Positions 1-6,075 of a stretch of DNA of 8,482 nucleotides are shown one piece after another; positions within the stretch are counted from its first letter, which is position 1, and every line of letters begins with the position of its first letter. The translations under genes and the position numbers were made by a program. The DNA is from CAZYTO01 sp964650405 (lineage in GTDB: Bacteria > Acidobacteriota > Thermoanaerobaculia > Gp7-AA8), in the NCBI GenBank assembly GCA_964650405.1, contig CAZYTO010000255.1, positions 1 through 8,482 of the forward strand, read 5' to 3'. The notes below the pieces were generated by a model. The model had not been told where the DNA came from, did not search any database, and saw only the letters and a program-made list of their open reading frames with translations.

Positions 1-602
1 CAAGCGCCGGGGCGGGCGGGGGAAACCTGCCCTGGCGCGCGGCTGGCGGGGGCAGCCTGCCGGCATACGGGCTGCTGATGCAATCGGGAATCCGCTCCCG
101 ACCGCCGGCCGATCGGTATGCGGACGCCGAGGGCAAACGATGGGCCGGTCGCCATCAGGCGCTCGCGGAAGCCGGTGACGGTATAGCGGCAGTAGCGGTA
201 CCGGAGGAACACGGTTATGCGCTGCCAGGTGTGGCCGAGCTCGGCTTCGGCATTCCATGGTTTGGCCGACTCGAGGTTCTTGACGCTGACGAAGCTCGGG
301 CCGGTGCCGAGGAGGATCGGCCAAGGCCCCGAGGAGCGGGAGTAGGTGACGTCGAGGTGCGTGGCCAGGAGCTCGACGGAGCCGCCATACTCCTCGGCGA
401 CGGCGAGGCCCAGGTCATTGCGGCGCACGAGGAGCTCGACGTCCGCGATGTAACCGTTCTTCGATCCCGAATCCTTGTACGAGTAAAAGCCGGCGGACGG
501 GGCGACGTCGAAGCGCGTCTGACCGGCGGCGCAGACTGTCCCGACGACCATGCACAACAGGACCATCCGAGAGAGGAACCGCGGAACCCGTGGGTTGGTC
601 AT
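1..602 (-). CDS. Exported outer-membrane-type protein, 3' end beyond the window
   Basis: This open frame starts at an ATG at 602 on the minus strand and runs for 200 codons without a stop to the window edge. Residues 1-27 look like a signal peptide: Arg at positions 5, 8 and 12, a hydrophobic stretch at 13-24 (MVLLCMVVGTVC), then a probable cleavage near CAAG-Q. The mature part (about 28-167) has alternating polar/hydrophobic strands with aromatic residues and short Gly/Asn/Ser turns (for example FDVAPSAGFYSY, TVFLRYRYCRYTV, SFALGVRIPIG), as in small outer-membrane beta-barrels. Most codons end in G or C, unlike the opposite-strand frame over the same bases. An in-frame ATG at 623 is an alternative start; neither has a clear Shine-Dalgarno sequence. 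The last 20 visible residues are two copies of a decapeptide (RQAAPASRAP, GQVSPARPGA). No specific family was recognised. The gene is divergent from the beta-propeller gene at 676. Confidence 0.72.
   Translation of the reverse strand, partial: MTNPRVPRFLSRMVLLCMVVGTVCAAGQTRFDVAPSAGFYSYKDSGSKNGYIADVELLVRRNDLGLAVAEEYGGSVELLATHLDVTYSRSSGPWPILLGTGPSFVSVKNLESAKPWNAEAELGHTWQRITVFLRYRYCRYTVTGFRERLMATGPSFALGVRIPIGRRSGADSRLHQQPVCRQAAPASRAPGQVSPARPGA
15..61. repeat. Two-copy 30-bp-period direct repeat inside the exported-protein gene
   Basis: A 17-base unit of form GGCGGGGG(A/C)A(A/G)CCTGCC occurs at 15-31 and again at 45-61. The period is exactly 30 bases, so the reading frame is kept. On the minus strand it encodes successive decapeptides with pattern xQxxPAxxxx. 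It may be the start of a longer tandem array beyond the left edge; only two copies are visible. Confidence 0.6.
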
Positions 603-621
603 GACGCTGATTGATACGTGC

Positions 622-651
622 ATGACGTGCGGAGCGTCGGCGCCGTACAAT
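622..651 (+). promoter_or_regulatory. Candidate promoter for the beta-propeller gene
   Basis: TACAAT at 646-651 matches five of six bases of the sigma-70 -10 consensus. It is preceded after 18 bases by ATGACG (622-627), which matches four of six bases of TTGACA. The predicted start of transcription near 658 would give a leader of about 18 bases carrying the AAGGA at 666-670. TACAAT also lies just upstream of two other genes in this window. Not experimentally supported. Confidence 0.4.
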
Positions 652-665
652 CGATGAGTCGCGAA

Positions 666-670
666 AAGGA
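666..670 (+). promoter_or_regulatory. Shine-Dalgarno sequence fixing the GTG start at 676
   Basis: AAGGA lies five bases before GTG 676 and eleven before the next in-frame GTG at 682. This favours 676 as the start. An in-frame stop at 655-657 rules out any longer version. The ATG at 654 is in another frame that lacks the signal peptide. Confidence 0.6.
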
Positions 671-675
671 CGCCT

Positions 676-2115
676 GTGATCGTGAGCCGGCAGGGCAATG
701 CATCGGGAACCCGGCAGCGCCTCGGCCTCGGCGTCGCAACAGCCACGGTGCTGCTGGCGGTCGTCCTGCCGGCACGCGACACTGGCTCGTCCTCGTTCGC
801 CCGGGAGCAAGGGGAGGGTATTGATGCTCCGGCGACCGTGGCCACGGACGTCAACGGCGTCGAGGAGCCGACCACGGCTGCGCTGCGCAAGGGCGGCGTC
901 ACGCATCAGGTGACGGCCTTCATCCGGCGCGTCAGCGTTCCACCGGAGGTCTTCCATGTTCGCGTTGAATGGTCGTACCGCGGCAGCGACGGTGCGAGGG
1001 CGGCCGGCCGTTTCGAGCTGCCCTCCGGCTACACCGACTCGTCCGATCCCGTGCTGGCGACGGGCGGCGATCACGCCACGACGATCTACGCCGTCGGGCG
1101 GGTGATGAACCGCGATCCCGGCAACGACATATCGATCAATCCTGCGTCGATCCGCGTTTGGCAGTCGCTCGACGGCGGCGCGTCGTTTCCCGGGACGGGC
1201 TCGCAGGTCGACATGCAGCCGGCCGGTTCTTCGCTCACCGTCGACAAGCCGTGGATCACGATCTCCTCGGACGGGATCGTCTACGTGGCCTGGGTGCGTC
1301 TCGACCTGACCGGCGGCGGGCAGAGCCGGATCCTTTTTCGCCGCAGCCGCAACGGCGTGACGAAGTCGCACATCTGCTGCGGCGGGCCGCCGGCGTGGGA
1401 CGCGCCGCTCGCCGTCTCGCCGCCCAGCGATGTCACCGGTCCGCAGATCGTCGTCGATGCCGCCGGTTTCGTGTACGTGATCTGGACGGACTTCGGGGCG
1501 CGGCAGATCCGCATGGCGCGGTCGCTCCATCCGGCCGCCGCCGCCGACGGGAGCGAGGCCGCCGCCTTCGCCGGCGCCCAGACGGTCGCGACGTTCACGC
1601 GCATCGGCTCCGGCTCGGGCGCGAACACGATTTCCGGCGGGATCCGCGTCCTGCCGCTGGCCAGCGCACAATACGACGCCGCCACGAACGAGATCGTCAT
1701 CGCCTGGACCGAAGGCGAAAGCGACGGCGGCGCACACACCGGCGTCCGGCTGGTCCGCGGGACTGCCGGCGCGCTCACGACGTTCTCGCCAGTGAGTCTC
1801 GATACGGTGAACGTCGCCGGCGCGGACCAGTTCACGCCCGCGGTGGCCGTCACGGACGGAGGCAATGTCCTCCTGGCGTGGTACGACCGCACCGGTGCCG
1901 CGATGGAGTACCAGGAACGGATCGTCGAGCTGACGCCGGCGGGCGCGGTCGTTGCGCAGGCAGCACCCGGGCCCATGTGCCAGGCGGCCATCGTCGGTGA
2001 GTATCAGGGACTCGCGCGCGTTCCTTCGACGGCAGGCGGGCGGTGGCAGGTCGCGTGGGCGTGCTCCGATCCGGAATCGGCGGGGCGTGCGATTTTTCAA
2101 GCTACGCAGCCGTAG
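676..2115 (+). CDS. Secreted beta-propeller protein, BNR/sialidase-like fold
   Basis: The 479-residue product starts at GTG with AAGGA five bases upstream. Residues 13-33 give a basic then hydrophobic export signal (RQRLGLGVATATVLLAVVLPA), so the protein is probably secreted or periplasmic. The body repeats a blade-like pattern in which a strand ends in a hydrophobic-x-W or hydrophobic-W: VYVAW (202-206), VYVIW (266-270), IVIAW (340-344), VLLAW (398-402) and WQVAW (457-461), about 58-75 residues apart. SLDGGASF at 164-171 is a good Asp-box (S-x-D-x-G-x-S/T-W/F), the turn motif of BNR/sialidase propellers. The catalytic Arg triad, Tyr and Asp of true sialidases could not be assigned by eye, so enzyme activity is not claimed; a carbohydrate- or protein-binding role is equally possible. 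A Cys pair at 234-235 and Cys at 435 and 462 could form disulfides. It stands alone, divergent from the gene at 602. Confidence 0.82.
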   Translation: MIVSRQGNASGTRQRLGLGVATATVLLAVVLPARDTGSSSFAREQGEGIDAPATVATDVNGVEEPTTAALRKGGVTHQVTAFIRRVSVPPEVFHVRVEWSYRGSDGARAAGRFELPSGYTDSSDPVLATGGDHATTIYAVGRVMNRDPGNDISINPASIRVWQSLDGGASFPGTGSQVDMQPAGSSLTVDKPWITISSDGIVYVAWVRLDLTGGGQSRILFRRSRNGVTKSHICCGGPPAWDAPLAVSPPSDVTGPQIVVDAAGFVYVIWTDFGARQIRMARSLHPAAAADGSEAAAFAGAQTVATFTRIGSGSGANTISGGIRVLPLASAQYDAATNEIVIAWTEGESDGGAHTGVRLVRGTAGALTTFSPVSLDTVNVAGADQFTPAVAVTDGGNVLLAWYDRTGAAMEYQERIVELTPAGAVVAQAAPGPMCQAAIVGEYQGLARVPSTAGGRWQVAWACSDPESAGRAIFQATQP

Positions 2116-2173
2116 CCTCTGCGCACCTCATCAATGGGGACCCAGGATGCGTGAACATTTCCGCAAAGTGCGC

Positions 2174-2188
2174 GAGGGGAAGCCCCTC
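2174..2188. repeat. Small GAGGGG/CCCCTC hairpin after the beta-propeller gene
   Basis: GAGGGG (2174-2179), a three-base AAG loop and CCCCTC (2183-2188) form a GC-rich stem about 60 bases past the stop at 2115. No T run follows, so it is not a typical intrinsic terminator, though it could slow RNA polymerase or protect the 3' end. Its right arm is also the first bases of the repeat element at 2183. Confidence 0.4.
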
Positions 2189-2276
2189 ACCCCGCCGCGC
2201 CGCTGACTGCCTGCCGAGAGCTCGATCGTCGCGATGTGCGCGTCACGGCGACCCTCTCCCGCGGGGAGAGGGTGTT
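2183..2276. repeat. Intergenic repeat element, copy 1 (CCCCTCACCCC ... GGGGAGAGGGTGTT)
   Basis: The element starts CCCCTCACCCCGCC, passes through about 55 less conserved bases containing GCTGAC, and ends in a near-perfect palindrome at 2251-2273 (ACCCTCTCCC, GCG, GGGAGAGGGT) followed by GTT. A second copy with the same order and orientation lies at 6942-7044. It fills most of the space between the beta-propeller and sirtuin genes. Its terminal palindrome looks like a REP/MITE-type end, but no transposase is present. Confidence 0.65.
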
Positions 2277-2330
2277 TCGGGCCGTGCCGCGGTCCGGAAG
2301 AGCCGTTCAACGAATGACGTTTGCGGTCGC

Positions 2331-3185
2331 GTGACGGACGTGACCCGGCTGGCGGAGCTCATCGAGAACAGCAGGCGGCTGGTCGTGCTGACCGGGGCGG
2401 GCTGCAGTACGGAGTCGGGGATTCCCGACTACCGCAGTCCGGGTGGGGCATGGTCGCGGCACAAGCCGATCTACTTCCAGTCGTTCGTTTCGAGCGACGA
2501 CGTGCGGCGGTTCTACTGGGCGCGCAGCTATCGCGGCTGGCCGCGGTTCGCGGCGGCACGGCCGAACGGGGCGCACGAGGCGCTGGCCCGGCTCGAAGCG
2601 GCGGGGCGGGTGCACTTTCTCATCACCCAGAACGTCGACGACCTGCACCAGGAGGCGGGGAGCCGGGAGGTGGTGCAACTGCACGGCCGCAACCGGCTGG
2701 TGGTCTGCCTCGACTGTCATGAGCTGACCGGGCGCCTGGACATGCAGGCGCGGCTGGCGGAGCTGAACGCGGAGTGGCTGGCGCGCGCGCCGTGGTCGCA
2801 CCTCCATGCGGACGAGGCGGACTTCGCGCCGGACGGCGACGCCAACGTGGCCCGGGAGGCCATCGGAGACTTCCGCATCCCGCCGTGCACCCGCTGCGGC
2901 GGCGTGCTGAAGCCGGCCGTGGTCTTCTTCGGCGAGTCGGTGCCGAAGGAGAAGGTGGCGCACTCGATGGCGGCGGTCGACGACGCCGACGCCTTGCTCG
3001 TGGCGGGGTCGTCACTGACGGTGTGGTCAGGCTTTCGCTTCGTCCGCCGCGCCGCCGACCGCGGCATTCCCATCGCCATCGTGAACATCGGCCCCACCCG
3101 CGGCGACGAGCTGGCGACGATCAAGGTCGAGGCGAAGTGCGGCGAAGTGCTGCCAGAGGTCGCGGAGCAGATGACGGCGGACTGA
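2331..3185 (+). CDS. Sir2-family NAD-dependent protein deacylase, class II (SIRT4-like)
   Basis: A 284-residue sirtuin, a usual length for the family. It removes acyl groups from protein lysines using NAD+, giving nicotinamide and O-acyl-ADP-ribose; some relatives are lipoamidases or ADP-ribosyltransferases. Residues 22-36 hold the NAD-binding GAGCSTESGIPDYRS, TQNVD is at 99-103, and the catalytic His is at 118 in QLHG. Zinc Cys pairs are C126/C129 and C186/C189, with FFGE at 199-202. GSSL and NIGPTRGDELA near the C-terminus complete the Rossmann fold. The 56-residue segment between Cys pairs, with APDGD and the NIGPTR stretch, resembles SIRT4/class II sirtuins more than E. coli CobB. The GTG at 2331 was chosen because the Rossmann strand begins about 16 residues later and upstream codons fall in a repeat; GTG 2340 is possible. 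No Shine-Dalgarno sequence is evident. No signal peptide, so cytoplasmic. Substrate cannot be inferred from the neighbours. Confidence 0.93.
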   Translation: MTDVTRLAELIENSRRLVVLTGAGCSTESGIPDYRSPGGAWSRHKPIYFQSFVSSDDVRRFYWARSYRGWPRFAAARPNGAHEALARLEAAGRVHFLITQNVDDLHQEAGSREVVQLHGRNRLVVCLDCHELTGRLDMQARLAELNAEWLARAPWSHLHADEADFAPDGDANVAREAIGDFRIPPCTRCGGVLKPAVVFFGESVPKEKVAHSMAAVDDADALLVAGSSLTVWSGFRFVRRAADRGIPIAIVNIGPTRGDELATIKVEAKCGEVLPEVAEQMTAD

Positions 3186-3195
3186 GAACGGGGGA

Positions 3196-3299
3196 CCGGG
3201 TAACGGGTCCCTGGTGCCGGATCCCTGGTGCCGGGTCTCTGGTCCCTAGGTACCCGGTCCCTGGTCCCTGGTACCCGGTCCCTGGTACCCGTTACCCGG
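3196..3299. repeat. GGTCCCTGGTACCCGG-type repeat array between convergent genes
   Basis: The space between the sirtuin stop (3185) and glycosyltransferase stop (3308) is filled by degenerate units such as GGTGCCGGATCCCT, GGTGCCGGGTCTCT and GGTACCCGGTCCCT. It is bounded by perfect 13-bp inverted arms, CCGGGTAACGGGT at 3196-3208 and ACCCGTTACCCGG at 3287-3299. Internal GGTACC and GGTCCC units are self-complementary or nearly so, so many alternative hairpins are possible on both strands. Its place between convergent genes would suit a two-way transcription barrier (inference). Confidence 0.75.
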
Positions 3300-3307
3300 C
3301 ACCCGGT

Positions 3308-4648
3308 TCAACGCCTGTCGAACTCGTAGATCCCGATCTCGCCGAAGGCGGCCCGCTTTGCGAACGTGAAGAGGCGCGGGTCGATGTTCAGCTCGTAGAG
3401 CGTTTTCGGCAGGACCTGGCCGATGGCGTCGTTGGTGATGACCCAGATGCGCGGCGCGCGGACGTCGGGGCGCAGTGGACGGCCGTCGTGGAGGTAGAAC
3501 GCCAGCGGGACGTCGGACGGGGAGAGCGTGCCGATGGCATCCGCCGGACGGGCGTTGACCTTCAGGAACTGCGCGACCTCGAGGACGTGCGGAAGCTCGC
3601 CGGTCTCCACTCGCCGCGGAATGGTCACGGTGCAGGCCGCGAGGGCGACGCCGAGGACGATGGCCGTGACCGGCTCGAAGCGCGACGGCAGCGCGGCGCT
3701 CATGGTGACGATGACCAGGAGAAGCAGCGGCAGCCACGTCCGCGGGAACGGGATGGTGTGCTGGAGGAGGAGGAGCGTGGCGACGGCGGGGAGGGCCAGC
3801 CAGAGCGTGACGCGGCCGCGAATCGCACCGGCGACGAAGAGGGCTGCGAGCAGGAGCGCCAGCGCCAGGGGAATGGCGGCAGTCCACGACATCCAGACGT
3901 CGAGCGCCGCATGCGGCAGGGCGGTGAAAAACTGCGGCCACGGCAAGGGACGGACCCACGGGTTGTTCGTCAGCGCATCGAGTCCGCTGACGATGAGGAC
4001 CGGCAGGTAGACGAGGAACGTCAGCACCACGGTCCCGCTGGCGGCGGCGAGCACGCGGCGCCAGTGCGGGGAGGCCAGTCCCCACGCCGTCAGCAGCGCG
4101 AAGGGATAGAACATCACCGGCACGCTCCACAGGCCGAGGGTCGCGGCGAGGCAAAAGAGCAAGGCGGCGAATGGGCCGCCCTGGCGCCGGAGCGTAGTCA
4201 TCGCCATGAACGCGATCGCGGTAAACAAGCAAGCAAGCGTGTAGCCGCGGCCGTCGGTGGAGTAGTCGACGAGGAGGGGCCAGGTTGCGGCGAGGGATGC
4301 CGCAATGAGGCCGCGTGAGGGAGGTGCGTTTGCGCCGTCGCGGGTGCCGAGGGCGCGCGCGGCATGGAACGCCAGCGGGACGAGCGCCACTCCCGCGATG
4401 AGCGCCGGCAGCCGCAGTGCCCACTCGGCCGGCCCGAAGAGGCGAAAGGCGGCGTGCATCAGTGCGGTGTGGAAGAGGTGGTTGTTCGGCGAGCCGTAGA
4501 CCGAGAGGCCGATGGAGAGCGGCTGCAAGGCATAGTAGAGAAACGTGGCCGCCTCGTCGGTCCGCATGGGGCGTGTGAGCAGCGGCACGCGCAGCGCGAG
4601 GGCCGCCATCGTGGCGATGCAGGCGAAGGCTTCATCGCGGAAGCGCAC
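3308..4648 (-). CDS. Polytopic GT-C family glycosyltransferase (GT39/ArnT-like)
   Basis: The 446-residue product is an integral membrane protein with roughly nine to eleven hydrophobic segments and a short soluble C-terminus. The first hydrophobic segment (about 10-24) is followed by RTDEA at 29-33. The Asp-Glu at 31-32 lies where GT-C enzymes of the PMT/ArnT type carry the catalytic acidic residue of the first external loop. Downstream, SPNNHLFHTALMHAAFRLFG and EWALRLPALIAG match the typical second-segment pattern of this family. Such enzymes transfer a sugar from a polyprenyl-phosphate donor to protein, lipid or glycan on the outer face of the inner membrane; donor and acceptor here are unknown. 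The C-terminal region (ADAIGTLSPSDVPLAFYL) is the loop domain often seen in these proteins. GTG 4648 was chosen because TACAAT ends five bases before it; an ATG at residue 14 is the alternative. Upstream codons fall in repeat sequence. Confidence 0.82.
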   Translation of the reverse strand: MRFRDEAFACIATMAALALRVPLLTRPMRTDEAATFLYYALQPLSIGLSVYGSPNNHLFHTALMHAAFRLFGPAEWALRLPALIAGVALVPLAFHAARALGTRDGANAPPSRGLIAASLAATWPLLVDYSTDGRGYTLACLFTAIAFMAMTTLRRQGGPFAALLFCLAATLGLWSVPVMFYPFALLTAWGLASPHWRRVLAAASGTVVLTFLVYLPVLIVSGLDALTNNPWVRPLPWPQFFTALPHAALDVWMSWTAAIPLALALLLAALFVAGAIRGRVTLWLALPAVATLLLLQHTIPFPRTWLPLLLLVIVTMSAALPSRFEPVTAIVLGVALAACTVTIPRRVETGELPHVLEVAQFLKVNARPADAIGTLSPSDVPLAFYLHDGRPLRPDVRAPRIWVITNDAIGQVLPKTLYELNIDPRLFTFAKRAAFGEIGIYEFDRR

Positions 4649-4653
4649 GCGGG

Positions 4654-4659
4654 ATTGTA
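4654..4659 (-). promoter_or_regulatory. TACAAT -10 box, leaderless start of the glycosyltransferase
   Basis: On the minus strand TACAAT is followed by CCCGC and then GTG 4648. A start of transcription six to eight bases after the box would fall on or beside the start codon, leaving no room for a Shine-Dalgarno sequence. No convincing -35 was seen upstream. Confidence 0.45.
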
Positions 4660-4674
4660 GTCGGGGAGTGAGAC

Positions 4675-4707
4675 GAAGGCTGAAAGGCTGAAAGGCTTGA
4701 AGGCTGA
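4675..4707. repeat. GAAGGCT/GAAAGGCT tandem repeat
   Basis: Four short units in a row: GAAGGCT, GAAAGGCT, GAAAGGCTT, GAAGGCT, then GA. Related units occur at 6468-6513 and 7154-7226. It lies about 16 bases upstream of the TACAAT box of the glycosyltransferase, where a -35 or regulator site could be. Confidence 0.65.
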
Positions 4708-4736
4708 CCGGCGTGGATGCCGAAGCAGAAGGGAAG

Positions 4737-4810
4737 ACGGTCACGCGGAGGCACGGAGGAAGCGGAGAAGAATCAAAACCTCCGCGATCTCCGCGCCTCC
4801 GCGTGACCGT
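4737..4810. repeat. Long inverted repeat (CACGCGGAGGCACGGAG-type)
   Basis: The outer arms, ACGGTCACGCGGAGG (4737-4751) and CCTCCGCGTGACCGT (4796-4810), are perfect 15-bp complements. Complementarity continues inward with mismatches through GGAG/CTCC units to an A-rich loop near 4766-4778. It sits 49 bases downstream of the metallophosphoesterase stop (4860, minus strand) and before the glycosyltransferase. A transcript would form a strong stem, so it may act in termination or 3'-end stability; no clear T run follows. Confidence 0.75.
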
Positions 4811-4859
4811 CCCTTGTCGATCGTTTCAGCCACGCCAGACAAGGCGCAACGCGATCCGT

Positions 4860-5993
4860 TCACCGATTCCCGCTCGCCGCCGATCGCAACTCGATCACCG
4901 TGATCTCCGGGGTCATGCCGAGGCGAAAGGGAAAGAGCCAGTAGCCGGTGCCGGTGTTGACGTAGAGCTGCGAGGAGCCGGCGCGGTAGAGGCCCATGTG
5001 ATAGGGGAGGAAGAGGCCGGCCACGCTCCAGTGCAGGGGGCGGATGCCGCACTGGCCGCCGTGGGTGTGGGCGACGAGGGTCAACGGCAGGTTGCGGCGC
5101 TTCGTTTCGTCGAAGGCGCGTGGCTGATGGGCGACGACGATCGGCAGGGTGCCCGGCGGTTGCCTGGCCAGCGCGGCGGCGAGGTCGGGCCGCAGCTCCT
5201 TCGCGCTCGCGGCGTAATCGGACAGGCCGGCGATCCACAGTCCGCGCAGCGCGGTTCCGTCGTTGACCAGGAGGTGGATGCGGCTGCTGTAGAGGCGGCC
5301 GATGACCTCGTACGGGCTGCCGTACATCTCGTGGTTGCCGAGGACGGCGAAGAGGGGTGTGGCGTCAGGGAGGGAGCGGGTGCCGTCGAGGAGCTTGGGC
5401 ACGAAGTACGGGTCGTCATCGACGAGATCGCCGGCGAGGATCACGGCGTCGGGATGCTGCGCCGCGGCGGTGGCGAAGATCTGCCGCAGCCGGCCCGGCC
5501 GCGTGTAGAGCCCCACGTGCAGATCGCCCATCAGGACGATGCGCATGCCCTCCGCTTCGGCGGGGAGACCGTCGAGGAAGACCGGCACATGCTCGACCCG
5601 AAGCGGGACGAGGGCCTGCCAGCAGCCGATGACCAGGGCCACGACCAGCGCGCCGATGAAGAGCGCCGACGGCATACGCGCGAAGCGGGGAAACGTTGCC
5701 CGGCGCCGGAAGGGAATCCATGCGACGAGCAGGAGGAAGAGGAATGCCGCGTACTGCAGCGAGAAGAGCGTCCATCCGAGCCACGGCGGCCCGAACGTGG
5801 CGCGGAAGACGCGCATCGGCGCATCGAACCGCCGCAGGAACGGGAAGCCGAGCCAGAGGACGTTGCCGGCGATGGCCAGGACGATGGTGAGCCGCCGCCC
5901 GCGTGGATGGATGCGCAGCAGTTGCCGCACGGCCAGAGCGTTGAAGGTGCCGAAGACGGCGACGAGGAGCAGGAGGACGATTGCGATGTGCAT
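4860..5993 (-). CDS. Membrane-anchored metallophosphoesterase (YkuE/YaeI type)
   Basis: A 377-residue protein with an N-terminal membrane domain of about four hydrophobic segments (near 3-22, 35-53, 72-95 and 109-129) followed by a calcineurin-like phosphoesterase domain. All metal-binding motifs are visible: GDLH at 156-159, GDLVDD at 188-193, GNHE at 219-222, AHQP at 288-291 and AHTHGGQ at 308-314. These coordinate two metal ions for phosphoester hydrolysis. The related YkuE and YaeI (LpxG-like) proteins act on phospholipid or envelope phosphodiesters, but the substrate here is unknown. ATG 5993 begins directly at the first membrane segment; the frame stays open to 6059 but that stretch lies in a palindromic repeat and was excluded. 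Only weak GAAG precedes the ATG. The active domain probably lies on one membrane face; which one was not determined. It is followed on the same strand by the glycosyltransferase after a repeat-filled gap of 211 bases. Confidence 0.9.
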   Translation of the reverse strand: MHIAIVLLLLVAVFGTFNALAVRQLLRIHPRGRRLTIVLAIAGNVLWLGFPFLRRFDAPMRVFRATFGPPWLGWTLFSLQYAAFLFLLLVAWIPFRRRATFPRFARMPSALFIGALVVALVIGCWQALVPLRVEHVPVFLDGLPAEAEGMRIVLMGDLHVGLYTRPGRLRQIFATAAAQHPDAVILAGDLVDDDPYFVPKLLDGTRSLPDATPLFAVLGNHEMYGSPYEVIGRLYSSRIHLLVNDGTALRGLWIAGLSDYAASAKELRPDLAAALARQPPGTLPIVVAHQPRAFDETKRRNLPLTLVAHTHGGQCGIRPLHWSVAGLFLPYHMGLYRAGSSQLYVNTGTGYWLFPFRLGMTPEITVIELRSAASGNR

Positions 5994-6005
5994 GATCTTC
6001 AAGAA

Positions 6006-6074
6006 AGTGCCGAGTGCTGAGTGCCGACTGCTGTGTGCCGAGCTTGTTGTCCTCGGCACTCAGCACTCGGCACT
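6006..6074. repeat. Perfect 22-bp inverted repeat (GTGCCGAGTGCTGAG type)
   Basis: Arms at 6006-6027 and 6053-6074 are exact reverse complements, built from GTGCCGAG and GTGCTGAG units. The 25-base loop holds one further GTGCCGAG (6035-6042). It fills the divergent space between the metallophosphoesterase (ATG 5993) and the gene starting at 6090, and ends one base before TACAAT at 6076. Either transcript reading through it would carry a very stable hairpin. Confidence 0.85.
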
Positions 6075-6075
6075 C

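Noticed and set aside
78..614. Plus-strand open frame of 178 codons at the left edge
   Set aside because: The minus strand in the same region has a signal peptide and barrel-like strands with better codon use.
654..824. ATG at 654, two bases after TACAAT, as a leaderless start for another frame
   Set aside because: That frame has no export signal and ends early, while the GTG 676 frame has a Shine-Dalgarno sequence, a signal peptide and the propeller repeats.
415..2100. Minus-strand open frame of 561 codons opposite the beta-propeller gene
   Set aside because: Arg/Pro-rich composition with no recognisable domain. It lies antisense to a gene with a signal peptide and propeller repeats, as expected for a G/C-rich shadow frame.
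2251..2273. Intrinsic terminator or phage attachment site
   Set aside because: The palindrome is followed by GTTTCGG rather than a T run, and a second copy with matching flanks shows it is part of a repeat element; no integrase is present.
3196..3299. CRISPR array
   Set aside because: Units are short, adjacent and degenerate, with no unique spacers of even length and no cas gene nearby.
2774..4318. Plus-strand open frame of 514 codons across the sirtuin end and the glycosyltransferase
   Set aside because: Crosses the repeat array and reads as low-complexity Arg/Gly/Glu sequence; it is the shadow of the GT-C membrane protein on the other strand.
4713..6020. Plus-strand open frame of 435 codons opposite the metallophosphoesterase
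   Set aside because: Glu/Arg-rich with no fold signature; the minus strand carries every metallophosphoesterase motif.
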